DNA from: DASPSR01 sp035516175
GTDB lineage: Bacteria; Nitrospirota; UBA9217
DNA: 43,265 nt
Direction of reading: 5' to 3'
Assembly (NCBI GenBank): GCA_035516175.1
Contig: DATJAO010000053.1
Span: forward strand, 1 to 43,265
The notes beneath the pieces are model-generated. The model saw only the letters and a program-made list of their open reading frames with translations, had not been told where the DNA came from and searched no databases. Of this stretch, positions 8,376 to 17,505 are shown piece after piece; the first letter of the stretch is position 1; each line of letters begins with the position of its first letter. The translations under genes were made by a program, and so were the position numbers.

Positions 8376-9011
8376 TCACTTCGCTATGACCCCTCCCAGG
8401 AACACCCGAAGCAATTGCCTTATCCATTGGTCGCGAAACTTTTCATCCGAGGACGACCGGCCAAAAAGATATTTTCCCACCCTCTCCCTTCGCCTCGCGT
8501 GAGCTATCTGACCCAGAAGAAATTCCGCTGCAAACAACGGGTCTACATCAGTCGCCAGGAACCCGCTCTTTTTGGCCTGCGTCAGGAACGCTATCAATGC
8601 TTCCTGATGCTTTAGAATTGTTTTTTGAAATACGTCATTGCTCCTCACCATTTCACGCTGGATAATGGAAATCACGTCAGGTTGTTTGATGATCGCTTCA
8701 ATCGTCTGTCTTACAAAGATTTCCAGCCGAACTTTCAAGTCGTCGGCGCTGCGCGGAGGCAGAAGTGTATTTCTCGCGGATACCAACAACTCCGAAATGA
8801 ACTGCTCGATGATCTGCTGGAAAAGATTGGCTTTTGACTCAAAGTGATAATTGACGGCCGCAATATTCACACCCGCCGCTTCGCTGATATCATGGATTGA
8901 AACCCCATCATACCCCCTAGCCGCGAATAAGCGGGTAGCCTCAGAAACGATGCGGTTGGCCGTGTCGTGAGAGGAACGAGTTGCGCGACTCAGTTTGCTT
9001 ATTCTGTTCAT
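8376..9011 (-). CDS. TetR-family transcriptional regulator
   Basis: The 211-residue protein has an N-terminal TetR helix-turn-helix (residues about 15-62, with 'AARGYDGVSIHDISEAAGVN' and 'AVNYHFESKANLF'), followed by an all-helical ligand domain. It leads the operon with the hotdog protein, EmrA, EmrB and the kinase-like protein, so it is probably a ligand-released repressor of that cassette. AGGAGG lies ten bases before the ATG, and a good promoter sits at 9057-9086. Confidence 0.88.
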   Translation of the reverse strand: MNRISKLSRATRSSHDTANRIVSEATRLFAARGYDGVSIHDISEAAGVNIAAVNYHFESKANLFQQIIEQFISELLVSARNTLLPPRSADDLKVRLEIFVRQTIEAIIKQPDVISIIQREMVRSNDVFQKTILKHQEALIAFLTQAKKSGFLATDVDPLFAAEFLLGQIAHARRRERVGKYLFGRSSSDEKFRDQWIRQLLRVFLGGVIAK

Positions 9012-9056
9012 CTGAGCACTACCTCCTGCATTGTGTAACCGTAAAGACGTTAGGAA

Positions 9057-9117
9057 ATATTAACATAACAGCCTGCAAGAAGTCAAAAATATATTTAATT
9101 ATTTCAAATATATATTT
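9057..9117 (-). promoter_or_regulatory. Promoter of the tetR-emrAB cassette with AT-rich palindromes
   Basis: Minus-strand TTGACT (9086-9081), an 18-base spacer and TAATAT (9062-9057) form a good sigma70 promoter. Just upstream, AAATATATTT (9087-9096) and AAATATATATTT (9106-9117) are palindromes spaced about two helical turns apart. They could be an activator site, an UP element or a TetR operator. Confidence 0.6.
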
Positions 9118-9825
9118 TATTTAATCAGGGCATCCTGCTACTCTTTATGCATGATCACGCACATACATGGGTATGGGTAAAGAATTAAAAGGAAGCAAAT
9201 CAATAAATTGGCATTGCACATAAGTAGGTGTGGTTGACGGAATTTGTTCTCCCGACGGTTAAGCATTATACATGGGAGATGACCACATGCCCAGCCTTAA
9301 AGCCGCTTGGTCGTAATGAAGGCGAGAGAATATCACTGGAGTCAAGCAGGAGCAAAGGGCAGACCCTGCCATGTACTTCATTCACAAGAAGTTTATCAGA
9401 AATACTTTGACGGAGGATTGTTGATTTGCTTATCAAAGGTTCAAGAATTAAAGATGGCCAAGGGAATTGACAGGCCAAGGGAATTGCTTTGCTTTTTTCT
9501 GAGGCTTATTGTAATATTGCGAAAACAAAAGGAATATTCCAGAGCTTCATTTTGGCTTCAGCTGTTGCGCGAATCTAATTATGAAATTTTCAGTGCGGAT
9601 CGTTGTAACGCATTAATAAGTCAGAACCCTAAGTTTCATGAAATGTGCGAAAGCACAGCATCATGCGGCGTGAAGTTCGGGGTTTGGAATATTTATAATT
9701 TTTTGACTATTATTTTCACTGATGAATTATGATTAAGGCGGATTTCAATCCTGTGCTGGTCCGTGTACCACGATGTTTTTTTTAGCTGTCTCAGTGTCCA
9801 AATGGTCAAAAGTCAGGTGAACTGC
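9118..9825. other. Intergenic interval with a doubtful ORF
   Basis: About 700 bases, AT-rich. A plus-strand frame (9316-9732, 139 codons from ATG) has no ribosome-binding site, signal or known domain and contains a 17-bp tandem duplication at 9456-9489. I do not call it a gene. No RNA gene or terminator is evident. Confidence 0.35.
9456..9489. repeat. 17-bp tandem duplication
   Basis: GGCCAAGGGAATTG occurs twice, starting at 9456 and 9473, with a period of 17 bases. Because 17 is not a multiple of three, it would shift any reading frame that crosses it. Confidence 0.7.
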
Positions 9826-10632
9826 GTGAGAATCGCCGGCATACAGATAAGCGCTGGTCCGGACATGGAACGGAACATCCAGCGCGCCTTAGAGAAGGCT
9901 GCGGTGGCTGCTGAAAAGGACGCCAAGATAATCTGCTATCCGGAGCTATTCCTCACACCTTGGTTTCCGAAGGAAGAACAGAAATCCAATCTCTCCCTCG
10001 CGATTGACGCAACCAGTGAAGCGCTGCATCGCCTGATGCAGCTGTCGGCGGAAACGAAGACCGTTCTCATCATCCCGTTCTTCGAATCCGCAAACGGAAA
10101 GTACTATAACAGCGCTGCCGTAATGGACAGCGGAAAACTGCTCGGCGTTTACCGCAAGATACATCTTCCCGATCTGCACCTCTACCGGGAACGCTTCTAT
10201 TTTTCGCCCGGCGATGCCGGCATCCCCGTGTTCGAGACATCGCAGGGGAAGATCGGTGTTCAGATCTGTTGGGACAACCTGTTTCCCGAGGGCACGCGCG
10301 TTTTGGCGCTCAAAGGCGCCGAGATCGTGTTTGCGCCCACGGCTGCCGCGCTAAACACTCACAGCCTGTGGGAACGTGCCATCGCAGCCAATGCTTTTGC
10401 CAATAACATCTTCATATTCCGGGTGAACCGTGTGGGCCAGGAGGAGGGGATATCCTTCTACGGCCGAAGCTTCTGCGTCGATCCCTGGGGCGAGATGATC
10501 TCTGAGCTTGCCGGTGGAAAAGAGTCCATCGTTCTTGCGGAAATTAATCTCAAAGAACGCAGCACGGCATCCGAAATATGGGGATTTCTCAAACATAGAA
10601 GACCAGGGGAATATGGAGATTTGGTTAAATAG
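9826..10632 (+). CDS. Nitrilase-family carbon-nitrogen hydrolase
   Basis: The 268-residue enzyme belongs to the nitrilase superfamily, amidase branch, nearest in look to N-carbamoylputrescine amidase. The catalytic Glu-Lys-Cys set is visible: Glu40 ('YPELF'), Lys111 ('YRKIHLPD') and Cys148 ('QICWDNLFPEG'). It would hydrolyse an amide or carbamoyl C-N bond in the cytoplasm; the substrate is not settled by sequence. In-frame ATG 9802 has no ribosome-binding site, whereas GTG 9826 has AGGTGA (9815-9820) five bases before it and starts directly at the 'RIAGIQIS' strand, so GTG is chosen. No polyamine genes lie nearby. Confidence 0.85.
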   Translation: MRIAGIQISAGPDMERNIQRALEKAAVAAEKDAKIICYPELFLTPWFPKEEQKSNLSLAIDATSEALHRLMQLSAETKTVLIIPFFESANGKYYNSAAVMDSGKLLGVYRKIHLPDLHLYRERFYFSPGDAGIPVFETSQGKIGVQICWDNLFPEGTRVLALKGAEIVFAPTAAALNTHSLWERAIAANAFANNIFIFRVNRVGQEEGISFYGRSFCVDPWGEMISELAGGKESIVLAEINLKERSTASEIWGFLKHRRPGEYGDLVK

Positions 10633-10686
10633 GTCCTCGCGAAATTGACTTCCTTGTCCCGCAGTCTGTCTGAAAACCCCGTCTGC

Positions 10687-10692
10687 TATAAT
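10687..10692 (+). promoter_or_regulatory. -10 element before the alcohol dehydrogenase
   Basis: A consensus TATAAT lies about 35 bases before the ATG. No good -35 sequence is found at 16-18 bases upstream; the TTGACT near 10645 is too far. An activator-dependent promoter is possible. Confidence 0.4.
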
Positions 10693-10726
10693 AAAACCAT
10701 AGGCATTTTTATTCGAGGTGAGCTGA

Positions 10727-11755
10727 ATGAAGGCCATGGTGCTGAAGAGTATTACCAACCTCCCTGAAACGAGGTTACCCTTAGAGCCGGCCGATTTGCC
10801 GATGCCAATTCTTCAAGAGCGTGATGTCCTTGTGAAAGTATCGGCCTGCGGCGTGTGTCATACTGAGTTGGACGAGATCGAGGGTAGGACGCCTCCATCG
10901 AAGCTCCCGATCGTTCTTGGGCACCAGGTCATTGGTCACGTTGAAAAATCCGGGAAGAGAGCAGGCAGGTTCAAGACCGGAGACCGGGTAGGCATTGCCT
11001 GGATTTATTCAGCCTGCGGGAAGTGCACATTCTGTCGAAACGGAATGGAGAATCTCTGCGGCGATTTTAAGGCCATGGGAAGGGACGTCAACGGGGGATA
11101 CGCGGAATATACCGCCGTCTCTGAAAATTTTGCCTATCCGATCCCGGCGATATTTTCCGACTCCGAAGCAGCACCACTCTTATGCGCCGGCGCCGTCGGC
11201 TACCGGTCTCTGAGGCTCGCTGGTATCGTGGATGGGGACAGGATCGGACTCACTGGTTTCGGCGCATCAGGCCACCTGGTGCTCAAAATGGTGCGTTATC
11301 AGTACCCGAGAGCGAAAATTTTCGTTTTTTCCCGGACGGAGGGAGAGCGTTGCTTCTCGAAAGAGCTTGGCGCTGTCTGGGCAGGCGGGATGGAAGACAG
11401 GGCACCAGAGAAGCTGCACGCAGTAATCGACACCACTCCTGCATGGAAACCGCTTGTCGAGTCCCTGAGAAACCTTGAAAAGGGAGGGAGGCTCGTGATC
11501 AATGCGATTAGGAAGGAGGATAGCGACAAGGATTCTCTGCTCGGGCTCGATTATTCACGAGACCTCTGGAAGGAGAAAGAAATCAAGAGTGTTGCGAATG
11601 TCACGCGACGGGATGTCGAAGAATTTTTGCGTCTGGCGGCGGCGATCCCGATCAGACCTGAAATTCAGGAGTACCGGCTCGAGGAAGCGAACTTGGCGCT
11701 CCTTGAACTGAAAGAACGGAAAATTCGCGGGGCAAAGGTGCTAAGAATGGCATGA
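10727..11755 (+). CDS. Zinc-dependent alcohol dehydrogenase family protein
   Basis: The 342-residue protein is a medium-chain dehydrogenase. Catalytic-zinc candidates are Cys44 ('CGVCHTELD'), His66 and Cys153. The structural zinc is held by Cys97, Cys100, Cys103 and Cys111. The usual 'GHE' is 'GHQ' here (Gln67), as in some members of this family. A nucleotide-binding loop 'GLTGFGASGHLVLK' lies near residue 175. It should reduce or oxidise an alcohol/aldehyde with NAD(P)H; the substrate is unknown. GAGGTG precedes the ATG. It converges on the rlmD-like gene with only nine bases between the stops. Confidence 0.88.
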   Translation: MKAMVLKSITNLPETRLPLEPADLPMPILQERDVLVKVSACGVCHTELDEIEGRTPPSKLPIVLGHQVIGHVEKSGKRAGRFKTGDRVGIAWIYSACGKCTFCRNGMENLCGDFKAMGRDVNGGYAEYTAVSENFAYPIPAIFSDSEAAPLLCAGAVGYRSLRLAGIVDGDRIGLTGFGASGHLVLKMVRYQYPRAKIFVFSRTEGERCFSKELGAVWAGGMEDRAPEKLHAVIDTTPAWKPLVESLRNLEKGGRLVINAIRKEDSDKDSLLGLDYSRDLWKEKEIKSVANVTRRDVEEFLRLAAAIPIRPEIQEYRLEEANLALLELKERKIRGAKVLRMA

Positions 11756-11764
11756 ATTCCCGAG

Positions 11765-13054
11765 CTATTCTGTTCTCACCATTTCCGTCACACATTCGAT
11801 GTGATACGTATACGGGAACATATCCACTGGCTGGAGCCTTGTGAGGCGCAAGCCGAAGAGGGAGAAAAATTTCAGATCCCGTGCGAGAGTGGTGGGGTTG
11901 CATGATACGTAGATAATTTTCCGGGGGACAAAAGCGAGCACACGCTCCAAGATCTTGAGCGTGGCCCCGGCCCGCGGAGGGTCGAGCACGATGATGTCAG
12001 CAGGTGCTTTCCTCTGGAGCAGCGTCCTTAACCCCTTCTGCGTGTCGTCGGCGATGAATTCCGCATTTCTTATACTGTTCAGTTCAGAATTTTTTTTCGC
12101 ATCTTCGATCGCTGAATACCCGGACTCGATACCGATCACGGTCTTTGTCTTTTTGGCGAGAGGCAGCGAGAAGTTACCTATCCCGCAATAAAGATCAAGG
12201 ACGGTCTCGCTTCCCTCCAACCCGGAGAAATCGAGGACCGTACGGACCATGTTCCTATTCTGTTCCCAGTTCACCTGATAAAAATTCCCCTCCGTGGCGC
12301 GGAGCGTCAGGCCGTCAACATCCAGCGTTAGATAGTTTTTACCAAGCACCACCGTTTTTTTCCTGCGTGCGAAGCCGGAGATCCCGATTACTTCGGGCGC
12401 CTTATTTCGGAGATCATTCCAGAGCGCCTCCAGAGGAGGATAGGATTCCATCTCCGTAAAAAAAAGGACGTGGGCTTCTCCTGCCGGAGTTACGTTGATA
12501 TGTAGCTCCTTGAGCAGCGGCAAGCGGTCCGACATGCTCCGAAGAGCCTTCAGTACCTTGTCGATGAGCGGGTGGAGGAGGAAAGCATTCTCTACCTCGA
12601 TGAGCTCGTGGGACCCCTGCCGGAAAAAACCGATCTTTTGTTTCCCCTGGACACTCCGCACGGTAAACTGTGTGCGCAAGCGATAGTGGTCCGAGGGGGA
12701 CGATGGTTTGATCGGGAGGAGTTGCTTTGGTTCCATACCCCCGATTCTTTTAAGGCTGTCGAGGAGAATTTCCTGTTTGTAGGTGAGCTGGGCCGGATAG
12801 GCGATGAAGGGCCAGGTGGCGCCGGTGCACTGATTCTCGCCTTCACAAGGAGGTACAATCCGGTGCGGAGAGGGACTTATGACATCAACAAGATCGGCCT
12901 CAAGAAAGCCTTTTCTCTTTTTTTTTAAATCAATGATGACGCGCTCACCGGGAAGCACGCCCGGTACGAAGACAGCCTGGCCTGAGTCGAGCCTCGCAAG
13001 ACCCGCCCCGCCATACACGAGCTTCTCGATCACGACATCAGCACGTTCACTCAT
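11765..13054 (-). CDS. rlmD: RlmD/RumA-type 23S rRNA uridine-C5 methyltransferase lacking Fe-S cysteines
   Basis: The 429-residue protein has a TRAM domain (residues about 1-60) and a SAM-binding methyltransferase domain with 'VLDLYCGIGNFSLPLA', 'VLDPPRAG' and the catalytic 'VSCNPTTLARDL'. It would make m5U in 23S rRNA, or in tRNA if it is a TrmA-like paralogue. RumA normally binds a 4Fe-4S cluster through four cysteines. Here Cys70 and Cys76 remain, but the third position is Ala79 ('CTGA' in place of CGGC) and the fourth reads 'VENAFLL' in place of a Cys-Pro turn. The ATG overlaps the stop of the receiver gene (ATGA), so it is co-translated with a two-component system. Confidence 0.88.
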   Translation of the reverse strand: MSERADVVIEKLVYGGAGLARLDSGQAVFVPGVLPGERVIIDLKKKRKGFLEADLVDVISPSPHRIVPPCEGENQCTGATWPFIAYPAQLTYKQEILLDSLKRIGGMEPKQLLPIKPSSPSDHYRLRTQFTVRSVQGKQKIGFFRQGSHELIEVENAFLLHPLIDKVLKALRSMSDRLPLLKELHINVTPAGEAHVLFFTEMESYPPLEALWNDLRNKAPEVIGISGFARRKKTVVLGKNYLTLDVDGLTLRATEGNFYQVNWEQNRNMVRTVLDFSGLEGSETVLDLYCGIGNFSLPLAKKTKTVIGIESGYSAIEDAKKNSELNSIRNAEFIADDTQKGLRTLLQRKAPADIIVLDPPRAGATLKILERVLAFVPRKIIYVSCNPTTLARDLKFFSLFGLRLTRLQPVDMFPYTYHIECVTEMVRTE

Positions 13055-13401
13055 CCGAGGATCTTCTTTACGGTCTCGCGGAGCAGCGAGGTGTCGGCCG
13101 ATTTCACCACGTACGCGTCGGAACACCAGCTTCCAAAGTCGTGCTTGTATTCTTCATAGGCCGTGCAAATGATGACCGGCAGTGTACTGTTCTTTTCCTT
13201 CATTTTGCGGAGTGTCTCAATGCCGTCTATGTCCGGCATGCGCATGTCCAGTGTGACCAGATCGAACTTCTTCGTGTCAAGCGCCGCAAGGGCCTGGATG
13301 CCGTCGGCAACCGTCGTCACCTCATAGCCCAATTCCTCGAACTCTTCCTTGTAGAGCTGTCTGATATTTTCTTCATCGTCCACAACCAGGATCTTCTTCA
13401 T
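13051..13401 (-). CDS. Single-domain response regulator receiver
   Basis: The 116-residue protein is a CheY-like receiver with no output domain. Acidic pocket Asp8/Asp9, phospho-acceptor Asp52 ('LVTLDMRMPD'), Thr80 and Lys100 are present. AGGAGG precedes the ATG. It follows the histidine kinase by 61 bases and overlaps the methyltransferase by four, so it is probably phosphorylated by that kinase and acts through a protein partner. A phosphorelay intermediate is the main alternative. Confidence 0.9.
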   Translation of the reverse strand: MKKILVVDDEENIRQLYKEEFEELGYEVTTVADGIQALAALDTKKFDLVTLDMRMPDIDGIETLRKMKEKNSTLPVIICTAYEEYKHDFGSWCSDAYVVKSADTSLLRETVKKILG

Positions 13402-13462
13402 TGCCAGCCTCCTTGAGATGCGAGTGCCAATCTAAATGCATGGCCTGTCGCCAGCCTTTTTG

Positions 13463-15841
13463 TTATGTGTGTTCCCGCAAGGGAAGTTTGATAGTAAAAA
13501 TCGCCCCACCGGTCTCCTTGTTGCGTATCTCTATTACGCCGTTGTGGGCTTTGATGATCCTGTTCGTGATCGGCAGTCCCAGTCCGGTGCCACGGGGTTT
13601 GGTGGTGTAATAAGGGTTGAAGATATTGTGCATGGTCTTGGCAGAGATGCCGGGACCCGTGTCTCCAATCTCTATTACAACCTCCTGCGTGTCGGGGAGG
13701 GGATAGGTCCTGATCGACAGGACCCCGCCGTTCTCCATGGCTTCCATGGCATTTTTGATGATGTTTATGATCGCTTGCTTGATTTGAGGCACATCGATCA
13801 TAAGGCGCGGAAATGAAGGTGAAAGGCTACTCTCGAGACGGATGTCCCTCTGTTTAATCTCATCCTCATAGAGCGTGAGGATTTCCTGTACCACACTGTT
13901 GAGGTCCGACTCGGATAACTGCGGGGCAACCTCTTTAATATATAAGAGGTTGTCCTGGATGATCCCTTCGAGGCGGGTGACTTCGCTCATGATGATGTCG
14001 ATGTACTTTTTCTCTTCACCGTTTTGAACCTTCTTCGCAAGCCGTCTTGCGAATCCACCAATGGAGACAAGCGGGTTCCGGATCTCATGGGTGATTTCAG
14101 CCATCATCGCGCCGAGGGCGGCCATCTTTTCGGACTGGACGAGTTGCTCGTGAAGAGCGCGCATGTCCTTGTTCATGGTTTCGATATTGGTGTGGATGAT
14201 GGCATTCTCGATCGCAAGCGCAGCCTGATGGGCGAACATGATGAGGAATCGCAGGTCGCGGGCGGTAATTGGCCGCTGGTTAAACATATTGTCAACGAGG
14301 ATGATGCCGATTACCCGGTCTTTAGAAACGAGTGGTACTGTTGCGAAGCTGTTTGTCCGGAGCGCTTCCCGGAGCTCCCGGGGCACAATGGGGCTGGATG
14401 CGGCATCGGTGATGTTGTAAGGTCTTTTCTCGCGAACCGTGAGGGCCAGCACGTTCCCATTCGGCTCAAGAGGCACCCGGATACTTCGTGCCAGACTATT
14501 GAGCGACGAGTCCCGGTGCTCGAAGAGCTCGCCGGTCTGGATCCATTCTATGAGGCTCCGGTGTTTACTCGAGACCTCGCTCCAGGCCCTGCCCGCCTCT
14601 TCCCAGTTCGTAGGGCCTACGCCCAACATGCCCTGCAGCATATTCGTACGCTCGTTCGTCATGAGAAGGATGGCCCGATTGAAGCCAAGACCGCCGCCAC
14701 CCATAGTGGCCGCCGTAAGGATGATCCTGAGAAGGCGATCGAGGTTCAGGGTCGTGCTCATGGCCGTGCCAATATCGTAGAGCATAGAGAGCTCCTGCGC
14801 CCTCTTCCCTGCTTCATTCGCGAGGTCCTCCATGCGCTCGTACATAGCGGCATTCTCGACCGCCACCGCGGCACTGCTTGCTACGGTGGTCAGGAACTGC
14901 AGATCGTCCTCGGTAAACTGTTGTCCCTCCTGTTTGTTGTAGAGCGTGATGACGCCGATCAGCTTATCGCGGAATATGAGCGGGGTACCGATGATCGATC
15001 CGGCGGCAATCCCTGGAGTGTCCCGGAAAACAGGTTCTTTTGTAACGTCCTGGATGAGGAGAGCACGTCTTTCCTGCACGACCTTGTTCACGACGAGACC
15101 CCCAAGCCTGGCGTCCATGTCCTTGATGATGTCACCAACAAGGCTATATAGTGCGAATGTTTTATCCTGCTCTATCTCGGGCAGGTTCATGAGCCTTATG
15201 GTGCAGCCCTGTGCCCGGAGGGACTGTGCGCTGTTCCTGGCGATGAGGGAGAGGAGCTGCTCGAGGTCGAGGGTGGAGGTGAGTGCCATACCGATCTCGT
15301 AGATGGTTGAGAGCTCGGCGAGCCGGTCCTGAAGGCTCTGGAAAAGTCGAGCGCTTTTTATGACTCCGCTGAGCTGGTTTGCGGTGGTGGTCAGGAGCGT
15401 GATGTCGGCTGACGTTGCGCTCCAGACCGACGATGAGAGCACGAAGATAACGCCGAGACACATATCTTGGTCCATGATCGGTGCAGCGACTAACGATTTG
15501 AAGTGCCCGATGCCTGATTCCGGAAGGTACTGGAACCTCGGGTCTGAGTAGGGATCTTCGAGCGCGAGCGGCACCTTCTGCTCGGCGACCCATCCAGCGA
15601 TACCCATACCGAGGGGAAAACTCAGCCTGCCGATGGATTCCTGGTTTAGGCCGATCGCTGCGCTGAGCGTCACACTCTTTCCTGATCGGTCGATGAGAAA
15701 TACGGATGTGCCGTCCTTGCCCATGCCCCGCGCTACGACCTCAACGATACGGCGGAGCTTCTCCGAAAGGTCTGTGTAGGAATTCGATATCCGGCTGATC
15801 TCACTCAGAATGCTCAGGGCTGTTTTTTCCGTCGTTTCCAT
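13463..15841 (-). CDS. Cytoplasmic histidine kinase with three GAF domains
   Basis: The product (792 residues from ATG 15841) has no membrane helix. Three GAF sensor domains run at about 10-165, 175-330 and 350-550, each joined by a short coiled-coil helix ('ELSTIYEIGMAL', 'ELSMLYDIGTAM'). A HisKA domain follows, with the phospho-acceptor His585 in 'EITHEIRNPL', then a HATPase domain with N box ('IINIIKNAMEAM'), G1 ('IGDTGPGIS') and 'GTGLGLPI'. GAF domains bind small ligands or redox cofactors; which one is unknown. A GTG at 15892 would add 17 residues; neither start has a clear ribosome-binding site. It heads an operon with the receiver and the methyltransferase. Confidence 0.9.
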   Translation of the reverse strand: METTEKTALSILSEISRISNSYTDLSEKLRRIVEVVARGMGKDGTSVFLIDRSGKSVTLSAAIGLNQESIGRLSFPLGMGIAGWVAEQKVPLALEDPYSDPRFQYLPESGIGHFKSLVAAPIMDQDMCLGVIFVLSSSVWSATSADITLLTTTANQLSGVIKSARLFQSLQDRLAELSTIYEIGMALTSTLDLEQLLSLIARNSAQSLRAQGCTIRLMNLPEIEQDKTFALYSLVGDIIKDMDARLGGLVVNKVVQERRALLIQDVTKEPVFRDTPGIAAGSIIGTPLIFRDKLIGVITLYNKQEGQQFTEDDLQFLTTVASSAAVAVENAAMYERMEDLANEAGKRAQELSMLYDIGTAMSTTLNLDRLLRIILTAATMGGGGLGFNRAILLMTNERTNMLQGMLGVGPTNWEEAGRAWSEVSSKHRSLIEWIQTGELFEHRDSSLNSLARSIRVPLEPNGNVLALTVREKRPYNITDAASSPIVPRELREALRTNSFATVPLVSKDRVIGIILVDNMFNQRPITARDLRFLIMFAHQAALAIENAIIHTNIETMNKDMRALHEQLVQSEKMAALGAMMAEITHEIRNPLVSIGGFARRLAKKVQNGEEKKYIDIIMSEVTRLEGIIQDNLLYIKEVAPQLSESDLNSVVQEILTLYEDEIKQRDIRLESSLSPSFPRLMIDVPQIKQAIINIIKNAMEAMENGGVLSIRTYPLPDTQEVVIEIGDTGPGISAKTMHNIFNPYYTTKPRGTGLGLPITNRIIKAHNGVIEIRNKETGGAIFTIKLPLREHT

Positions 15842-15924
15842 AAATGTTATATCAACCACAGTTGACCAAAAGGCGCCGCTTCTATTCGACACAAATTAGC
15901 ACAAAGAATCAAGAACCGAACCTT

Positions 15925-16050
15925 ACAGGACGCGGATGAACGCTCAAATATCGGATGAAACCCAAAGCTCATGTATTTCATCCTGCGAGTATCCACGTTC
16001 AAAAATATTTTACCGAAAAATTCATCGTCCTTCTTGGATCAAATCCGCGT
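15925..16050. repeat. REP-like inverted repeat
   Basis: GGACGCGGATGAACGC near 15928 and GATCAAATCCGCGTTCAC near 16037 are imperfect inverted copies of the GCGGAT-AACGC type found as intergenic repeats in many genomes. It lies downstream of glgA and upstream of the kinase. Confidence 0.4.
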
Positions 16051-17505
16051 TCACTTTTTCTGTTTTTTCCTTAATGCCTTCAGGTACACCTTCACGTATT
16101 CTTTCGCGGAGCTTTCCCAGGAAAAGTCCTGCTTCATGCCGGCCTGCATCAGGCGTTTCCATTTCCGGGTATCGCGAAAGATATCACGCGCCCGGCGTAG
16201 ACAGTCAACGAGCGCTCCTGCCGAATAATCATCAAAGACGAAGCCCGTGCCGCGTCCCGTATTCGCATTATAGTTTGTGACCGTATCCGAGAGCCCGCCG
16301 GTTTTCCGGACGACCGGGACGGTTCCGTAGCGGAGCGCGATCATCTGTCCCAGACCACACGGTTCATAGCGAGACGGCATCAGGAACATATCACAGCCGG
16401 CATAAATGCTCTTCGCGAGATCATCGTCGTACCGGAGCAGTATTCGCATCTGAGGCGGATAGCGCGTCGCCGCTTCGGTCAGAATGAGGTGGTATTTCTC
16501 TTCACCGGTGCCGAGGATGATCAAGCGCATGTCCATGGCCATGATCTCCGGAAGGGCTTCGACCAGGATGTCCAGCCCTTTCTGCTCAGTAAGGCGCGTG
16601 ACCAAGCCGATCAAGGGTGCGTCTGACGGGGAAAGGCCTGTGCGTTTCAGGATGCCCTGTTTGCAGACCGCTTTACCATCGAGCCTTGCGGCACTGAATT
16701 TTCGCGCAATGGAGGCGTCCCGTGCCGGGTCCCAGTCGGTATAATCGATGCCGTTCACGATGCCGTAGAGATCCGCAGACCGTTTTGCGAGAACTCCATC
16801 CAGCCCGTGACCGTATTCAGGCGTTTGTATCTCGCGGCTGTACGTTTTGCTTACTGTTGTAATGATATCGGAATACACTAGGCCAGCCTTGAGAAAATTT
16901 ATCTTGCCCCAGAACTCCAGTCCCTCCGGCGTGAACGCATCCCATCCGAGGCCGATAAAACGCATGTCCCAGTGCCAGAATACACCCTGGTACCCGATGT
17001 TGTGAACAGTAAAGACGCTCTTGGTATGTGCAAGAGGCACGCTCTCGCCGTGCAGCATCCTGAGATAGAACGGCACGAGACCCGTTTGCCAGTCGTTACA
17101 GTGCACGATCTCGGGGCTAAAGCCCAGCTCGCGGCAAAGCTCCACGACAGCTCGCGAAAAGAATGTGAAGCGTTCCGCATTGTCCTGGTAATCGGCATGG
17201 GCTGTGCGGTAGAGCTCCGGCCTGTTGAAATAGATGTCCTTGCTGATGAAATAGACCGTGACGTGCTTTCCCATCCTCCCTTCGAGGATGTCGCACCGCT
17301 CTTTCCATGACGCGAACGGCACGTAGAACGTCGCGATATGCTTCAGATTGAACTTCTCCACGTCTACGCACTGGTATCGCGGCATGACTACGCGCACATC
17401 ATGCCCGAGCGCGGCTAGGGCCGGGGGAAGGCTACCAGCGACGTCTGCCAATCCCCCGGTCTTCGCAAAGGGAGCCGCTTCAGATGCCGCGAACAGGACC
17501 CTCAT
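16051..17505 (-). CDS. glgA: Glycogen synthase
   Basis: The 484-residue enzyme is a GT5 glycosyltransferase that extends alpha-1,4-glucan from ADP-glucose. The N-terminal 'KTGGLADV' glucosyl-binding motif is at about residues 15-22, and the C-terminal 'EPCGLGQM...KTGGLSDTV' block holds the catalytic region. Its ATG overlaps the galT stop (ATGA at 17505-17502), so the two are coupled. The start at 17505 gives the standard N-terminus 'MRVLFAASEAAPFAKTGG'. Confidence 0.93.
   Translation of the reverse strand: MRVLFAASEAAPFAKTGGLADVAGSLPPALAALGHDVRVVMPRYQCVDVEKFNLKHIATFYVPFASWKERCDILEGRMGKHVTVYFISKDIYFNRPELYRTAHADYQDNAERFTFFSRAVVELCRELGFSPEIVHCNDWQTGLVPFYLRMLHGESVPLAHTKSVFTVHNIGYQGVFWHWDMRFIGLGWDAFTPEGLEFWGKINFLKAGLVYSDIITTVSKTYSREIQTPEYGHGLDGVLAKRSADLYGIVNGIDYTDWDPARDASIARKFSAARLDGKAVCKQGILKRTGLSPSDAPLIGLVTRLTEQKGLDILVEALPEIMAMDMRLIILGTGEEKYHLILTEAATRYPPQMRILLRYDDDLAKSIYAGCDMFLMPSRYEPCGLGQMIALRYGTVPVVRKTGGLSDTVTNYNANTGRGTGFVFDDYSAGALVDCLRRARDIFRDTRKWKRLMQAGMKQDFSWESSAKEYVKVYLKALRKKQKK

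Noticed and set aside
14024..15151. Long plus-strand open frame of 375 codons
   Set aside because: It is antisense to the histidine kinase, which has full domain support; no ribosome-binding site or known domain.
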